Notes: generated by a model from the sequence alone, not told the origin. 64,000 bases of DNA from Streptomyces spororaveus (GCF_016755875.1 NZ_BNED01000005.1:4354001-4418000); one strand, 5' to 3'; shown: positions 9,233-17,896, counted from the first letter of the stretch. Numbers and translations are program-made.

Positions 9233-9377
9233 TCGTGCGTACCGCCGCCGACGGCCCGCTCGCGGCCTTCCGCGGCCGTATGCGGGACGTGTGGGGCTCA
9301 AGAGGGCCGGAGAGGCCCGGGAGGTGTCAGCGCCGCCCACAGGGCCCTTCTGGGGCCCTGGTGACGCCGGCGCGCAC

Positions 9378-10103
9378 TCAGCGCAGCTCGGCCGGCGGGG
9401 TCCGCTCGGCGTCCACCTTCTCCGTCCGGACCAGCTCGCCCCAGACGATGTACCGGTACTTCGAGGTGTAGACCGGCGTGCAGGTGGTGAGCGTGATGTA
9501 CCGCCCGGGGGCGGTCTTCCCCGAGTCCTTGGGGACCGCGTTGATCACGTCGGTGTTGTACTTCGAGGTCTGGCGCAGCTCCGCGAAGACCTTGTAGACG
9601 TACCAGGTGTCGCGGGTCTCGAAGACGACCGCGTCGCCCTTCTTCACCTTGTCGATGTTGTGGAACTTCGCCCCGTGGCCGTCCCGGTGCGCGGCGAGCG
9701 CGAAGTTGCCCTTCTCGTCCCACGGCAGCGCCGACTTCACCGGCTCGGTGTAGTACCCGGCCACGCCGTCGTCGAGGATGTCCGGGTCGGTCCCCGGCTT
9801 GACGAGCACCTCGCCGTTCCGCATCGCCGGTACGTGCAGGAAGCCGACGCCGTCCTGGGTGTCCAGCGCCCCGGGTCCGGCGGCCTGCGGGGACGGGGCC
9901 TGCCACTGCTGCCGGACCTCGTCGCCGCGCGCCGACGCCTGCCGGTCCGCGAGCACGTTGGTCCACCACAGCGAGTAGGCCACGAACAGGCCGAGCACCA
10001 GGCCCACCGTGATCAGGACCTCGCCCAGCAGGCTCAGGAAGCCGGCGAGCACACTGCGGTTGCCGGCGGGCGGGGCCGCGGCGCGGCGGCGGGCACGAGA
10101 CAC
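9378..10103 (-). CDS. srtE: Class E sortase
   Basis: A 241-residue membrane-anchored transpeptidase with one N-terminal helix (about residues 25-47). Its sortase fold carries His139 (AAHRDGHG), Cys208 in the TLTTC signature and Arg217 (SKYRYIVW). Class E sortases of high-GC actinobacteria attach LAxTG-type surface proteins, such as long chaplins, to peptidoglycan. It is the last gene of the reverse operon, 13 bases after the second sortase. The symbol is a family name; I cannot say which numbered SrtE it corresponds to. Confidence 0.93.
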   Translation of the reverse strand: MSRARRRAAAPPAGNRSVLAGFLSLLGEVLITVGLVLGLFVAYSLWWTNVLADRQASARGDEVRQQWQAPSPQAAGPGALDTQDGVGFLHVPAMRNGEVLVKPGTDPDILDDGVAGYYTEPVKSALPWDEKGNFALAAHRDGHGAKFHNIDKVKKGDAVVFETRDTWYVYKVFAELRQTSKYNTDVINAVPKDSGKTAPGRYITLTTCTPVYTSKYRYIVWGELVRTEKVDAERTPPAELR

Positions 10104-10116
10104 TGCTGATTCGTCC

Positions 10117-10941
10117 TTAGCTGGTCAGCGCGGGCGGCGGGCCCTGGCTGCGGGGGCGTTCATCGGTCATCCTGCCCCATACGATCATCCGGTAGGTGCT
10201 GGTGAACTCCGGGGTGCAGGTGGTCAGCGTGATGTACCGGCCCTCGGATGTGAATCCCGACCCCTCCGGCACGGGTTTGATCACCGCCACGTTCGTCGGC
10301 GGCGTCTGCGCGAGCGACGAGGTCATCTCGTACGTGTAGTAGGCGTCCCGGGTCTCGACCACGACGGGATCCCCGGGCACCAGCCGGTTGATGTAGCGGA
10401 ACGGCTCGCCGTGGGTGTTGCGGTGGCCGGCCACCGCGAAGTTGCCCTGCTTGTCCGCCGGCATCGCCGTCTTCAGCGCGCCCTCGCCGTAGTGCCCGAC
10501 CATGCCCTTGTCCAGCACCTTCGGCTTGCTGATGCCCTCCGCCACCGGGACCTTGAGGTCCAGCTTCGGGATATGGAGGATCGCGAAGCCCTGGCCGGGC
10601 TCGAAGGCCGTCACGGGCGGTGGGGCTGCCCCGGAGCCCCCCGGATCCTGCTCCCAGGTGTGGCGCAGGGAGCCCGCGGCCCCGTTCGCCGTCCGCTCGG
10701 CCAGCAGGTTCGTGTACCAGAGCTGGTAGGCGACGAACAGCAGCATCACCAGGCCCAGCGTGATGAACAGTTCTCCGCCCAGCCGGCTCGCGATGACCAC
10801 CGGGCCGCCCGAGGCGGGCCGCTTGCGACGCCGCCCGCCCCGTCTGCGGGTGCGCCGGGCGGCCTGTTTCGCGGCCTCCTGAGCGGCCCTGCGTCGCGCG
10901 GCCCGGCCCTGCGTGGGCGCGGACGGCGCGACCGCGGTCAC
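10117..10941 (-). CDS. srtE: Class E sortase
   Basis: A 274-residue sortase that starts at GTG 10941, overlapping the stop of the amidotransferase gene by four bases. A long, strongly basic cytoplasmic leader (residues 1-45, Arg/Ala-rich) precedes the transmembrane helix (about 55-78). Catalytic residues are His173 (AGHRNTHG), Cys242 (TLTTC) and Arg251 (STYRMIVW). It is a close paralogue of the sortase at 9378-10103, and the tandem pair is conserved in Streptomyces near pknB. Confidence 0.93.
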   Translation of the reverse strand: MTAVAPSAPTQGRAARRRAAQEAAKQAARRTRRRGGRRRKRPASGGPVVIASRLGGELFITLGLVMLLFVAYQLWYTNLLAERTANGAAGSLRHTWEQDPGGSGAAPPPVTAFEPGQGFAILHIPKLDLKVPVAEGISKPKVLDKGMVGHYGEGALKTAMPADKQGNFAVAGHRNTHGEPFRYINRLVPGDPVVVETRDAYYTYEMTSSLAQTPPTNVAVIKPVPEGSGFTSEGRYITLTTCTPEFTSTYRMIVWGRMTDERPRSQGPPPALTS

Positions 10942-11576
10942 GCGACGGCCTTGCCCACCACCGGGGCCAGCCCCACCGAGCGCTCCACGGCACCCGCGTC
11001 ACCGCACCGCACCAGCCAGTTGGCGAGCATCCGGTGACCCCACTCGGTCAGCACCGACTCGGGGTGGAACTGCACGCCCTCGACGTCGTGCTCGCGGTGG
11101 CGCAGGCCCATGATGATCCCGTCCTCGGTCCGCGCCGTGACCTCCAGCGCGTCCGGCAGGGTCCCGGGCTCGGCGGCGAGGGAGTGGTAGCGGGTCGCGG
11201 TGAACGGCGAGGGCAGTCCCGCGAACACGCCGAGCCCCTCGTGGAGCACGGGCGAGGTCTTGCCGTGCAGCAGCTCGGGCGCCCGGCCCACGACGCCCCC
11301 GTAGGCGACGGCCATCGACTGCATGCCGAGGCACACGCCGAAGACGGGGACGGCCGTGCGCGCGCAGTGGCGGACCATGTCGATGCAGACGCCCGCCTCC
11401 TCCGGCGTGCCGGGTCCGGGGGACAGCAGCACGCCGTCGAAGCCGTCCTGCGCGTGCGCGAGCTCGACCTGGTCGTTGCGCAGCACCTCGCATTCGGCGC
11501 CGAGCTGGTAGAGGTACTGGACCAGGTTGAAGACAAAGCTGTCGTAGTTGTCCACAACCAGAATGCGCGCGCTCAC
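10938..11576 (-). CDS. PabA/TrpG-type glutamine amidotransferase
   Basis: A 212-residue class I glutamine amidotransferase. It carries VDNYDSF at the N-terminus, LLSPGPGTPEEAG, the nucleophile elbow GVCLGMQ and the C-terminal FHPES with its catalytic His and Glu. Such subunits supply ammonia from glutamine to a chorismate-aminating partner for p-aminobenzoate or anthranilate. No PabB/TrpE partner is adjacent here. The gene is a conserved oddity of the sortase operon, overlapping neighbours on both sides by four bases. PabA and TrpG cannot be separated by sequence alone. Confidence 0.9.
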   Translation of the reverse strand: MSARILVVDNYDSFVFNLVQYLYQLGAECEVLRNDQVELAHAQDGFDGVLLSPGPGTPEEAGVCIDMVRHCARTAVPVFGVCLGMQSMAVAYGGVVGRAPELLHGKTSPVLHEGLGVFAGLPSPFTATRYHSLAAEPGTLPDALEVTARTEDGIIMGLRHREHDVEGVQFHPESVLTEWGHRMLANWLVRCGDAGAVERSVGLAPVVGKAVA

Positions 11577-11773
11577 GGAGTGGCTCCCGATCCCTCGTCC
11601 ACCGTCACATCGTTGAACGGGAGAAGCGGCTCGGCCCACGGGAAGACGTACTGGAACAGCACGAAGACCACCGCGAGGACCAGTACGAGCGAGATCAGCG
11701 CGCGTACCCACGCGTTTCCCGGCAGGTGCCGCCAGATCCAGCCGTACATGCCGCCCGATTCCTTTTCGTCCAC
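11573..11773 (-). CDS. Small single-pass membrane protein
   Basis: A 66-residue product with one hydrophobic helix (about residues 24-46) and a short acidic tail. Its stop overlaps the start of the amidotransferase gene (GTGA). It belongs to a small conserved protein family found at this position in Streptomyces. No function is known to me. Confidence 0.8.
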   Translation of the reverse strand: MDEKESGGMYGWIWRHLPGNAWVRALISLVLVLAVVFVLFQYVFPWAEPLLPFNDVTVDEGSGATP

Positions 11774-11838
11774 GTTCGTTCAACGCACCGCGGGGGCGGT
11801 ACGCGAACAGACTAAAGGCAGCGGCCCGAAAGGGTGGG

Positions 11839-12594
11839 TCACCCGGACAAACCCTCCGGGCGCCCCTGGGCCGCGGGGCGCGTCCCGGTCAGCTCCGCCC
11901 AGACGACCAGCCGGTGGCTGTGGCCCCATTCCGGGTCGCAGGTCGTCAGCGTCAGATAGCGGCCGGGCGTCCGGAAGGGCGATCTCTCCGGGACCGGGTC
12001 GACGACCGCGACGTCGGTGGGCAGCGTGCGCAGGGGCGCGGTCCGGACCGTGTACGTGTACCAGGTGCTCGCGTCCTTGAGGATCACCTCGTCGCCCGGG
12101 CGCAGCTCCGGGAAGTCCTTGAAGGGGTCGCCGTAGGTGCGCCGGTGGCCGGCCACGGAGAAGTTCCCGACGGCGCCGAGGGGGGCGGTGGCGGCGTAGT
12201 GGCCCAGGCCCTTCTTCAGCAGTTCGGGGCCGGTGCCCTCCAGCACGGGCTTGACCCAGTCCGGGCCGAAGCGCGGGACGTACATCTCGGCGAAGGCCCG
12301 GCCGGCGGGGTGGCGCTCGGGCTCCGCGGCCGGCGGCGGGGGCGGGGCCGCCGCCGGGGCCGGCTCGGGTGCGGCGGCCGGGGCCGGGGCCGCCGCCCAG
12401 CGGTCGCGCATCCGGTCCCTCTCCCCGTCCATGGCCCGGTCGGCCTTGACCCCGGTCCACAGCAGGACGTAGGCGACGAAGAGCACGATCAGCGTGCCCG
12501 CCGTCAGGCACACCTCGCTGAACGTCCGTACCACCAGGCGCAGTACGACGTCAGGACGGACCCGATCACGGGGTGGGCGCCACCGGCTTCGCAT
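11839..12594 (-). CDS. Class E sortase, divergent third copy
   Basis: A 251-residue sortase with an N-terminal transmembrane helix (about residues 28-48). An Ala/Pro-rich stalk (about 67-92) is followed by a sortase domain with His150 (AGHRRTYG), Cys219 (TLTTC) and Arg228 (SHRLVVW). It is less similar to the other two copies, which are more like each other. Its ATG lies inside the end of the upstream DUF881 gene (29-base overlap). The long Ala/Pro stalk may place the active site further from the membrane. Confidence 0.9.
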   Translation of the reverse strand: MRSRWRPPRDRVRPDVVLRLVVRTFSEVCLTAGTLIVLFVAYVLLWTGVKADRAMDGERDRMRDRWAAAPAPAAAPEPAPAAAPPPPPAAEPERHPAGRAFAEMYVPRFGPDWVKPVLEGTGPELLKKGLGHYAATAPLGAVGNFSVAGHRRTYGDPFKDFPELRPGDEVILKDASTWYTYTVRTAPLRTLPTDVAVVDPVPERSPFRTPGRYLTLTTCDPEWGHSHRLVVWAELTGTRPAAQGRPEGLSG

Positions 12595-13364
12595 AGTGGA
12601 GGTCCACTGTGCCGGAGTAGCCGGGAAGTGTCAGCGCCTTGTGCTCGTCCACTTTCCAGCCGAGGCCGTAGGCGTTCACGTACAGCTGGTAGTTCTGCAG
12701 GGCGGGAGAGGCGGCGAGGGCCTTCTTCAGCGCGCCGGGATCGCCGACGGCCGAGATCTTGTACGGCGGCGAGTAGACCCGGCCCTGGAGGATCAGGGTG
12801 TTGCCCACGCAGCGCACGGCGCTGGTGGAGATCAGCCGCTGGTCCATGACCTGGATGCCCTGGGGCACCGCCGCGCCAGAGAGCGTTGACCACGGCCTGC
12901 AGGTCCTGCTGGTGGATCACCAGGTCGTTGGGCTGCGGCTCGGGCACGTTGGGGATGCGGGCGGTGGCGTTCGGCGGGGCGTCGTTCAGGGTGACCGTCA
13001 GACCCTTGCCCGACAGCTCCTCGGTGCCGGAGGCGGCGCGCAGGGCGGCCAGCTTGGCGTCCTCGGCCTTGGTGCTGCCGTCGTCACGCTCGGCGAGGGA
13101 GTCCACCCGGCCGCGTACGGCCGCGGTGCTCTGTTCCAGGGCCGCGTTGTCCTGGCTGCGCTCCTTGATGAGGTCCGACAGCTTCAGGAGTGAGGCGTCC
13201 GTCCGGATGTTCGTACCCTTGGAGGTGTTGAAACTGGTGACGAAGAGCAGCCCGGCCAGGGCGAAGACGGCGGCCGTCAGCAACCGGACCGGCCTGGCCC
13301 GGCGACGGGTACCCGCGGAGGAGTCGTCTGAATTGCTCAACGTACCCTTCTCCTTCAACGCCAC
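12566..13364 (-). pseudogene. DUF881 membrane protein, frameshifted in this sequence
   Basis: Two reading frames together make one DUF881 protein of about 265 residues. Frame 1 (13364 to about 12866) gives a transmembrane helix (about residues 27-46), a coiled-coil stretch and the DUF881 start, ending properly at VNALWRGGA. The next frame resumes exactly at QGIQVMDQRLISTSAVRCVGN and ends at 12566. The join is a GGGG run at 12862-12865 where one base fewer would restore the frame. DUF881 proteins are secreted or membrane proteins encoded near crgA in actinobacteria. This is either a true frameshift or a base-calling error. Confidence 0.85.
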
Positions 13365-13431
13365 AGGTCCACTACGCTAACGGACGCCCGGGGCAGGCAA
13401 GGTCCCCAGCGCATCGACAGGAGAGCCCCTC

Positions 13432-13686
13432 GTGCCGAAGTCACGTATCCGCAAGAAGGACGACTACACGCCGCCGCCGACCCGGCAGCCGCAGAGCATC
13501 CGGCTCACGAATCGCAGCTGGGTCGCACCGGTCATGCTGGCGTTCTTCCTGATCGGACTCGCGTGGATCGTCGTTTTCTACGTTACCGAGACCCAGCTGC
13601 CGATCGAAGCCCTGGGCAATTGGAACATTGTGGTCGGTTTCGGCTTCATCGCCGCCGGATTCGGTGTGTCCACGCAGTGGAAGTAG
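13432..13686 (+). CDS. crgA: Cell division protein CrgA
   Basis: An 84-residue membrane protein starting at GTG 13432 after a GGAG site. The N-terminus is basic and cytoplasmic (MPKSRIRKK). Two transmembrane helices (about 32-52 and 64-82) have a short loop between them, and the protein ends STQWK. This matches CrgA, which coordinates growth and septation in sporulating actinomycetes by influencing FtsZ and PBP assembly. It is transcribed alone, opposite to its neighbours. Confidence 0.95.
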   Translation: MPKSRIRKKDDYTPPPTRQPQSIRLTNRSWVAPVMLAFFLIGLAWIVVFYVTETQLPIEALGNWNIVVGFGFIAAGFGVSTQWK

Positions 13687-13719
13687 CACCCGAAAGCCCC
13701 TGAGGGAAGCTCTCCCCAT

Positions 13720-13777
13720 GAGTTATCCACAGCGTCATCCACACCTGAGGAAAAGACAGAAGATCTGTGGATAACTC
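13720..13777. other. Inverted pair of perfect DnaA boxes
   Basis: TTATCCACA occurs at 13723-13731 on the + strand and again at 13774-13766 on the - strand. The flanks also match, making a perfect 13-bp inverted repeat (13720-13732 and 13765-13777) around a 32-base spacer. A near-match, TCATCCACA, lies between them at 13735-13743. The site lies between convergent crgA and rhomboid genes in an oriC-proximal gene set. Outlying DnaA-box clusters that influence replication are known in Streptomyces. It might also serve as a terminator hairpin. Confidence 0.75.
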
Positions 13778-13801
13778 TGTGGAGAGTTGACGCCGGTGTG
13801 A

Positions 13802-14680
13802 TCAGGTGAGTTCCGCGGTGCGGACCAGAACAAGGGCCGCGACCAGCAGGAAAGCCACCGCACAGGTACCCCACTGGACGAGTGCGCGATTCCGGCCGGC
13901 GGCGGGCATGAGCATGCCCAGACCCACCAGCGCTCCGGTGACCAGGCCACCCACATGGGCCTGCCAGGACACCGTGAGCGCGCCACCGAGCGGTACGAAG
14001 GTCAGCAGCAGCATCAGCACGACCATGACGATCACCGGCCGCATCTCGTAGCGCAGCCGCTTCGCCAGGACGACGGTGGCGCCCAGCAGTCCGAAGACGG
14101 CGCCGGACGCGCCGAGGGTCGGGACGTACGGCTCGCTCAGCAGATAGACGAGCGCGCTGCCGCCGAGGCCCGAGAGCAGGAACACCGCGAGATAGCGGAC
14201 CCGGCCCAGCGCCGCTTCCAGCGGACCGCCGATGACCCACAGACCGATCATGTTGCCGATCACGTGCCACCACTGGACGTGCAGGAACACCGAGGTCAGC
14301 AGGCGGTGGTACTCGCCCGCGGCCACTCCGTGGACGGGGCCGCCGGGGTACTCCCGGTACCGGCCGCCGATCAGCTCCAGCTGGACCGCGAGCGCCGGGT
14401 CGGCGAGCATCGCGAGGAACACCAGGACGTTGATCCCGATGAGGATCTTGGTGATCAGGTGGGGATCCGCGGCGACCGTCCCGCCCGCGACGGTACGCGG
14501 CGCGTTCGCGGCCGGGCGGTGCCCGGTGCCGGAGCCGGCGCGGACGCACTCGGGGCACTGGAAGCCGACCGAGGCGCTGATCATGCACTCGGGGCAGATG
14601 GGGCGCTCGCAGCGGGTGCAGCGGATCCCCGTGTCGCGGTCCGGGTGGCGGTAGCAGCCCGGCAGACGGTCGGTGTCCAT
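13802..14680 (-). CDS. Rhomboid-family intramembrane serine protease
   Basis: A 292-residue protein. Residues about 9-46 form a Cys/His-rich metal-binding N-terminus (CYRH, CTRC, CPEC, CPEC). A rhomboid domain of six or seven membrane segments follows. The catalytic Ser192 lies in GASGAVFG and the partner His242 in QAHVGG. HVQWWHVIGN marks the loop/helix-2 HxxxN region. Rhomboids cut substrates inside the membrane. The substrate here is unknown. Confidence 0.93.
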   Translation of the reverse strand: MDTDRLPGCYRHPDRDTGIRCTRCERPICPECMISASVGFQCPECVRAGSGTGHRPAANAPRTVAGGTVAADPHLITKILIGINVLVFLAMLADPALAVQLELIGGRYREYPGGPVHGVAAGEYHRLLTSVFLHVQWWHVIGNMIGLWVIGGPLEAALGRVRYLAVFLLSGLGGSALVYLLSEPYVPTLGASGAVFGLLGATVVLAKRLRYEMRPVIVMVVLMLLLTFVPLGGALTVSWQAHVGGLVTGALVGLGMLMPAAGRNRALVQWGTCAVAFLLVAALVLVRTAELT

Positions 14681-14782
14681 CGGTTCCCTCGGTCGGCTCG
14701 CGAGGCAGGGGGGCGCCCCGCCGGTCCGGTACGTATCCAGTACGGACGGGCAGGGCCCAAAGGTTCCCGGGCGTCCCGGGCG

Positions 14783-15310
14783 TCAGCGCTTCTCGACGAC
14801 CACGGACTGGATGATCACGTCGTCCAGGGGGCGCTCGGTGCGCGGGTTGGTCTGGCTGCCGGCGATGGCCTGCACGACCTTCTGGCTGGCCGGGTCGGTG
14901 ACCTCGCCGAAGATGGTGTGCTTGCGGGTCAGCCAGGCGGTGGGCGCGACGGTGATGAAGAACTGCGAGCCGTTGGTGCCCGGGCCCGCGTTGGCCATGG
15001 CGAGCAGGAAGGGCTTGGTGAAGGCCAGGTCGGGGTGGAACTCGTCCGCGAACCGGTAGCCGGGGCCGCCGGTGCCGTTGCCGAGCGGGTCGCCGCCCTG
15101 GATCATGAAGCCGCTGATGACGCGGTGGAAGACGGTGCCGTCGTACAGCGGGTCCGTGGTCTTCTGACCGTCGGTGGGACGGGTCCATTCGCGGGCGCCC
15201 GTGGCGAGCTCGACGAAGTTCCTGACGGTCTTCGGCGCGAAGTTCTCCAGCAGCTCGATCTCGATGTCGCCGTGGGTCGTCTTCAGGGTGGCGTAGAGCT
15301 TCTCGGCCAC
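14783..15310 (-). CDS. Cyclophilin-type peptidyl-prolyl isomerase
   Basis: A 175-residue single-domain cyclophilin without signal peptide. FHRVISGFMIQGGDP contains the catalytic Arg region, and MANAGPGTNGSQFFIT contains the substrate-binding loop. It catalyses cis-trans isomerisation of prolyl bonds in the cytoplasm. I chose GTG 15310, which has an AAGG site just upstream and begins VAEKLYATLKT, the usual family start. The open frame extends 25 codons further upstream without similarity. Confidence 0.92.
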   Translation of the reverse strand: MAEKLYATLKTTHGDIEIELLENFAPKTVRNFVELATGAREWTRPTDGQKTTDPLYDGTVFHRVISGFMIQGGDPLGNGTGGPGYRFADEFHPDLAFTKPFLLAMANAGPGTNGSQFFITVAPTAWLTRKHTIFGEVTDPASQKVVQAIAGSQTNPRTERPLDDVIIQSVVVEKR

Positions 15311-15484
15311 GGATCTGCCTTCCATAGTCATCACTGTCGGTCCAGATGGTCGCACGGAGCGCTCCGCGGCACTGAAATCCTCCACCCGTATGCCCTGTCA
15401 CACATGCCTGTCAGCGATATGGCAGGCATGATCCGACAAAGGGTGGAAAGGTGAACTGTGTCCGCCACCGAGGAGGAGGATCCC

Positions 15485-16165
15485 GTGACCGGCAAGGAGA
15501 GCATGCGCCTGGCAGCCGAGAGCGCCAGGGAGAGTGTGCGACACGCGACGGAAGTGGTGGCACCGTACGCGGAATCCGCCAGGGAAGCCGCGGTGCACTA
15601 CGCCCAGGAAGCGAACGAGCGGCTGGCACCCAAGGTGTCGTACGCGGCGACCAGCGCTGCGCAGCACGCCCGTTCGACCTACGACTGCCATCTGCATCCC
15701 CGGCTCAAGGCGGCGCGGGCCCATGTGCCGCCCCCCGTCGACCGGGCGGCGGTCCAGGCGCGCCGGGCGGCGCTGATGGCCGCCGAATACACCCAGCCGA
15801 AGATCGAGAGCGCGATCGCGGCCGCCACACCGGTGGCCGAGGAGGCCGCGTCCCGGTCGACGGCCGCCCTCGCCGCGCTGCGCGGCCAGGTGACGGCCAA
15901 GGAAGTGCACAAGCTCGTCCGGCGCCACCAACGGCGCGAGCGCAACGGGAAGATCCTGCGCGGCGTCGCGCTCGTCGGCGTACTGGCGTGCGCCGCCTAC
16001 GCGGCGTGGCGCTGGTGGGACCAGCAGTCGAATCCGGACTGGCTCGTCGAACCGCCCGCGGCCACCGAGCTGTCGGGGCGCGACGCGGCGCCGGCCAGTT
16101 TCGACGACGAGCTGGCGGAGAAGGAGCGCGAGGCGGACGGGGGCCCGGACGGCAAGCAGCTCTGA
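15485..16165 (+). CDS. DUF5324 family membrane-anchored protein
   Basis: About 226 residues from GTG 15485, which follows a strong GGAGGAGGA site; an alternative GTG at 15458 is weaker. The first 160 residues are Ala/Glu/Arg-rich and helical, apolipoprotein-like (RESVRHATEVVAPYAESARE). One transmembrane helix follows near residues 162-180, then WRWWDQQSNPDWLVEPP, a hallmark of the family, and an acidic tail. The family is conserved in Streptomyces, and I know no function for it. A perfect hairpin follows, marking the end of the conserved block. Confidence 0.85.
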   Translation: MTGKESMRLAAESARESVRHATEVVAPYAESAREAAVHYAQEANERLAPKVSYAATSAAQHARSTYDCHLHPRLKAARAHVPPPVDRAAVQARRAALMAAEYTQPKIESAIAAATPVAEEAASRSTAALAALRGQVTAKEVHKLVRRHQRRERNGKILRGVALVGVLACAAYAAWRWWDQQSNPDWLVEPPAATELSGRDAAPASFDDELAEKEREADGGPDGKQL

Positions 16166-16170
16166 ACGGC

Positions 16171-16225
16171 GCACGAGGAAGGGGCCCGGATCCTGTCACC
16201 AGGATCCGGGCCCCTTCCTTCGTGC
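16171..16225. terminator. Hairpin after the DUF5324 gene
   Basis: A 19-bp perfect stem (GGAAGGGGCCCGGATCCTG with its complement) around a four-base loop, extended by six more pairs across a one-base bulge. It lies between convergent genes and probably terminates both. It also marks the left limit of the conserved core. Confidence 0.85.
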
Positions 16226-16252
16226 GCCTCCCGCCGCTTCCCCGCCCGGCCG

Positions 16253-16792
16253 TCAGCCGGGGAGGGTGAGGACCGTGCCCGGCCGCAGAAGATCCGGGCT
16301 GGGGCCGACGACGCCCTTGTTCATCGCGTAGAGCTCACGCCAGCGGGCCTCGTTGCCCAGCTCCTGACGGGCGATCGCGGAGAGCGAGTCACCGGGCTTG
16401 ACGGTGTACGTGCGCTTCTTCGCGGCGGGCGCGGGCTTGGGCATCGGCGCCGCCGGCACCGCCTTGTGCGCGGCGGAGTGCGGGGTGGGCGTGTGCATGG
16501 CGCCCGGCACGGCGGAGGAGGCCCCGGGCTTCGGCATCACGCTCGGCCGGGGAGGGGCCGGCACCGCCTTGTGCGCGGCGGACGTGGGGGTCGGCTTCGC
16601 GGGGGCGGGCCTGGGCGGCGCGGCCGCCGCCATCCGCTCGGCGGCGGCCCGGGTGGCCGAAGCGGCGTCGGCCGCCGAACCGGCGCGAGGCCTCCCGGTC
16701 TCGGCCGCCTGCTGCTGCACCTGCTCCTTCGCCTGGTCGGCGGCGTCGTGCGCCTTCTTCTTGTCGGACTTCAGGAAGTCGAAGAGTCCCAT
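16253..16792 (-). CDS. LysM-domain protein with Ala/Pro-rich stalk
   Basis: A 179-residue product from ATG 16792 (MGLFDFLKSDKKK). Residues 1-35 are charged and helical. Residues about 36-125 are Ala/Pro/Lys low complexity with SAAHKAVPA occurring twice. The C-terminal LysM domain (about residues 128-179, TYTVKPGDSLSAIARQELGN...GTVLTLPG) binds N-acetylglucosamine polymers such as peptidoglycan. No signal peptide or transmembrane helix is seen, which is odd for a wall binder. The much longer open frame to 17944 is antisense shadow and not part of the gene. Confidence 0.85.
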   Translation of the reverse strand: MGLFDFLKSDKKKAHDAADQAKEQVQQQAAETGRPRAGSAADAASATRAAAERMAAAAPPRPAPAKPTPTSAAHKAVPAPPRPSVMPKPGASSAVPGAMHTPTPHSAAHKAVPAAPMPKPAPAAKKRTYTVKPGDSLSAIARQELGNEARWRELYAMNKGVVGPSPDLLRPGTVLTLPG

Positions 16793-16990
16793 GTCTGTAC
16801 GCCTCCGGCGTGATGGTTCCCCCTGGGATCGTTCCCTCCTCCCACTGTCCTGCACCGGGCCTCCCGAGGCCCAGCGACGGGGCCGTCCGGGGGACGCGCC
16901 GACCGGTCGCCCCGGCCGGCCGGGAACACGGCGGGAACGGACCGGGAAGGCCCGCCAGCACGATCGTGCGACACGATGGAGGAGAATTCT

Positions 16991-17896
16991 GTGATCATCA
17001 GACAGACCGCGGAACGGGTTCTGCTGGTTCGGCCCGGACCCGGGCTCGTGAGCGCCGCGATCGTGGCGGGCCTGGACGTCTGGGTGGTGTCCGATCCCGG
17101 GCCCCACCCCCCGGACGCCCGGCTTCCCGCGGAGCTGCCCCCACAGCGCCTCCTGCGGGTGGACTTCGATGACACGGCCGCACTGCGCGCCCTGCTGACG
17201 GACACGGTCCTCGAACACGGGATCGGGCAGGTCCTCTACCTCGCGAGCGATCTCGAGAAGGGTCTCGGCAGCGGGGCCGCGGAGGCCGCCGAGAAGGTGC
17301 TGCGGGAGCTGTCCGCGAACCGCGGGAAGCCGGCTCGCGGACTGCCGGACGCCGTGACGATCCGGCGGATACTCAACGAGAGCCGGACCTCGGCCGTGCG
17401 CGCCCATGAGGCCCTGACCGTCACCGAGGCGTGTTCGCTGGCGGAGGGATTCCCCCTGCCGGTCGTCATCAAGTCGGCGGACGGATCCGGGTGTTGGTGG
17501 ACCGTACCGGTGCACGACCGGCCCGCGCTCGACCGGTGGGCCGAACAGGCGGTCGCCACACGGCACTCGGCCCCCTATCTCGTGGAAGAGCTCCTGACAG
17601 GGGCCAAGTTCAGGGTGGAGACGCTGACCGTCGACGGTATGCACCTGGTCGCCGACATCGCCCCCGAGGGAACGGCCGAGCCGCTCCACGACGCGCAGCA
17701 GGCCGGGATCCGCGCGACGGTACGGGCCCTGCTGGATCTGGCCGGGTACGAATCGGGCACCACGCGGACCGATGTCCTGGTCGGCGCGCGGGGATCGCGT
17801 ATCGCGGCGGCCCGGGAACCGGACCGGGAACGGGCCGGGAACGGCGGTTCCCTCAGCACGGCCACGGGCGGTAACGAGAGGGGAACGGACCGGTAA
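16991..17896 (+). CDS. Incomplete ATP-grasp-like protein
   Basis: About 301 residues from GTG 16991, which sits six bases after a GGAGGAG site; an ATG at 16976 lies within that site. Residues 10-110 resemble the N-terminal Rossmann-like domain of ATP-grasp ligases. Residues about 125-260 resemble the ATP-grasp core (LPVVIKSADGSG, YLVEELLTGAKFRVETLTVDG). The core normally ends with Mg-binding Glu and Asn residues (EINARLGG-type). Here the sequence turns to RIAAAREPDRERAGNGG, without them. It is likely inactive or repurposed. It may be related by descent to the two ATP-grasp genes at 25.3 and 30.0 kb. Confidence 0.6.
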   Translation: MIIRQTAERVLLVRPGPGLVSAAIVAGLDVWVVSDPGPHPPDARLPAELPPQRLLRVDFDDTAALRALLTDTVLEHGIGQVLYLASDLEKGLGSGAAEAAEKVLRELSANRGKPARGLPDAVTIRRILNESRTSAVRAHEALTVTEACSLAEGFPLPVVIKSADGSGCWWTVPVHDRPALDRWAEQAVATRHSAPYLVEELLTGAKFRVETLTVDGMHLVADIAPEGTAEPLHDAQQAGIRATVRALLDLAGYESGTTRTDVLVGARGSRIAAAREPDRERAGNGGSLSTATGGNERGTDR

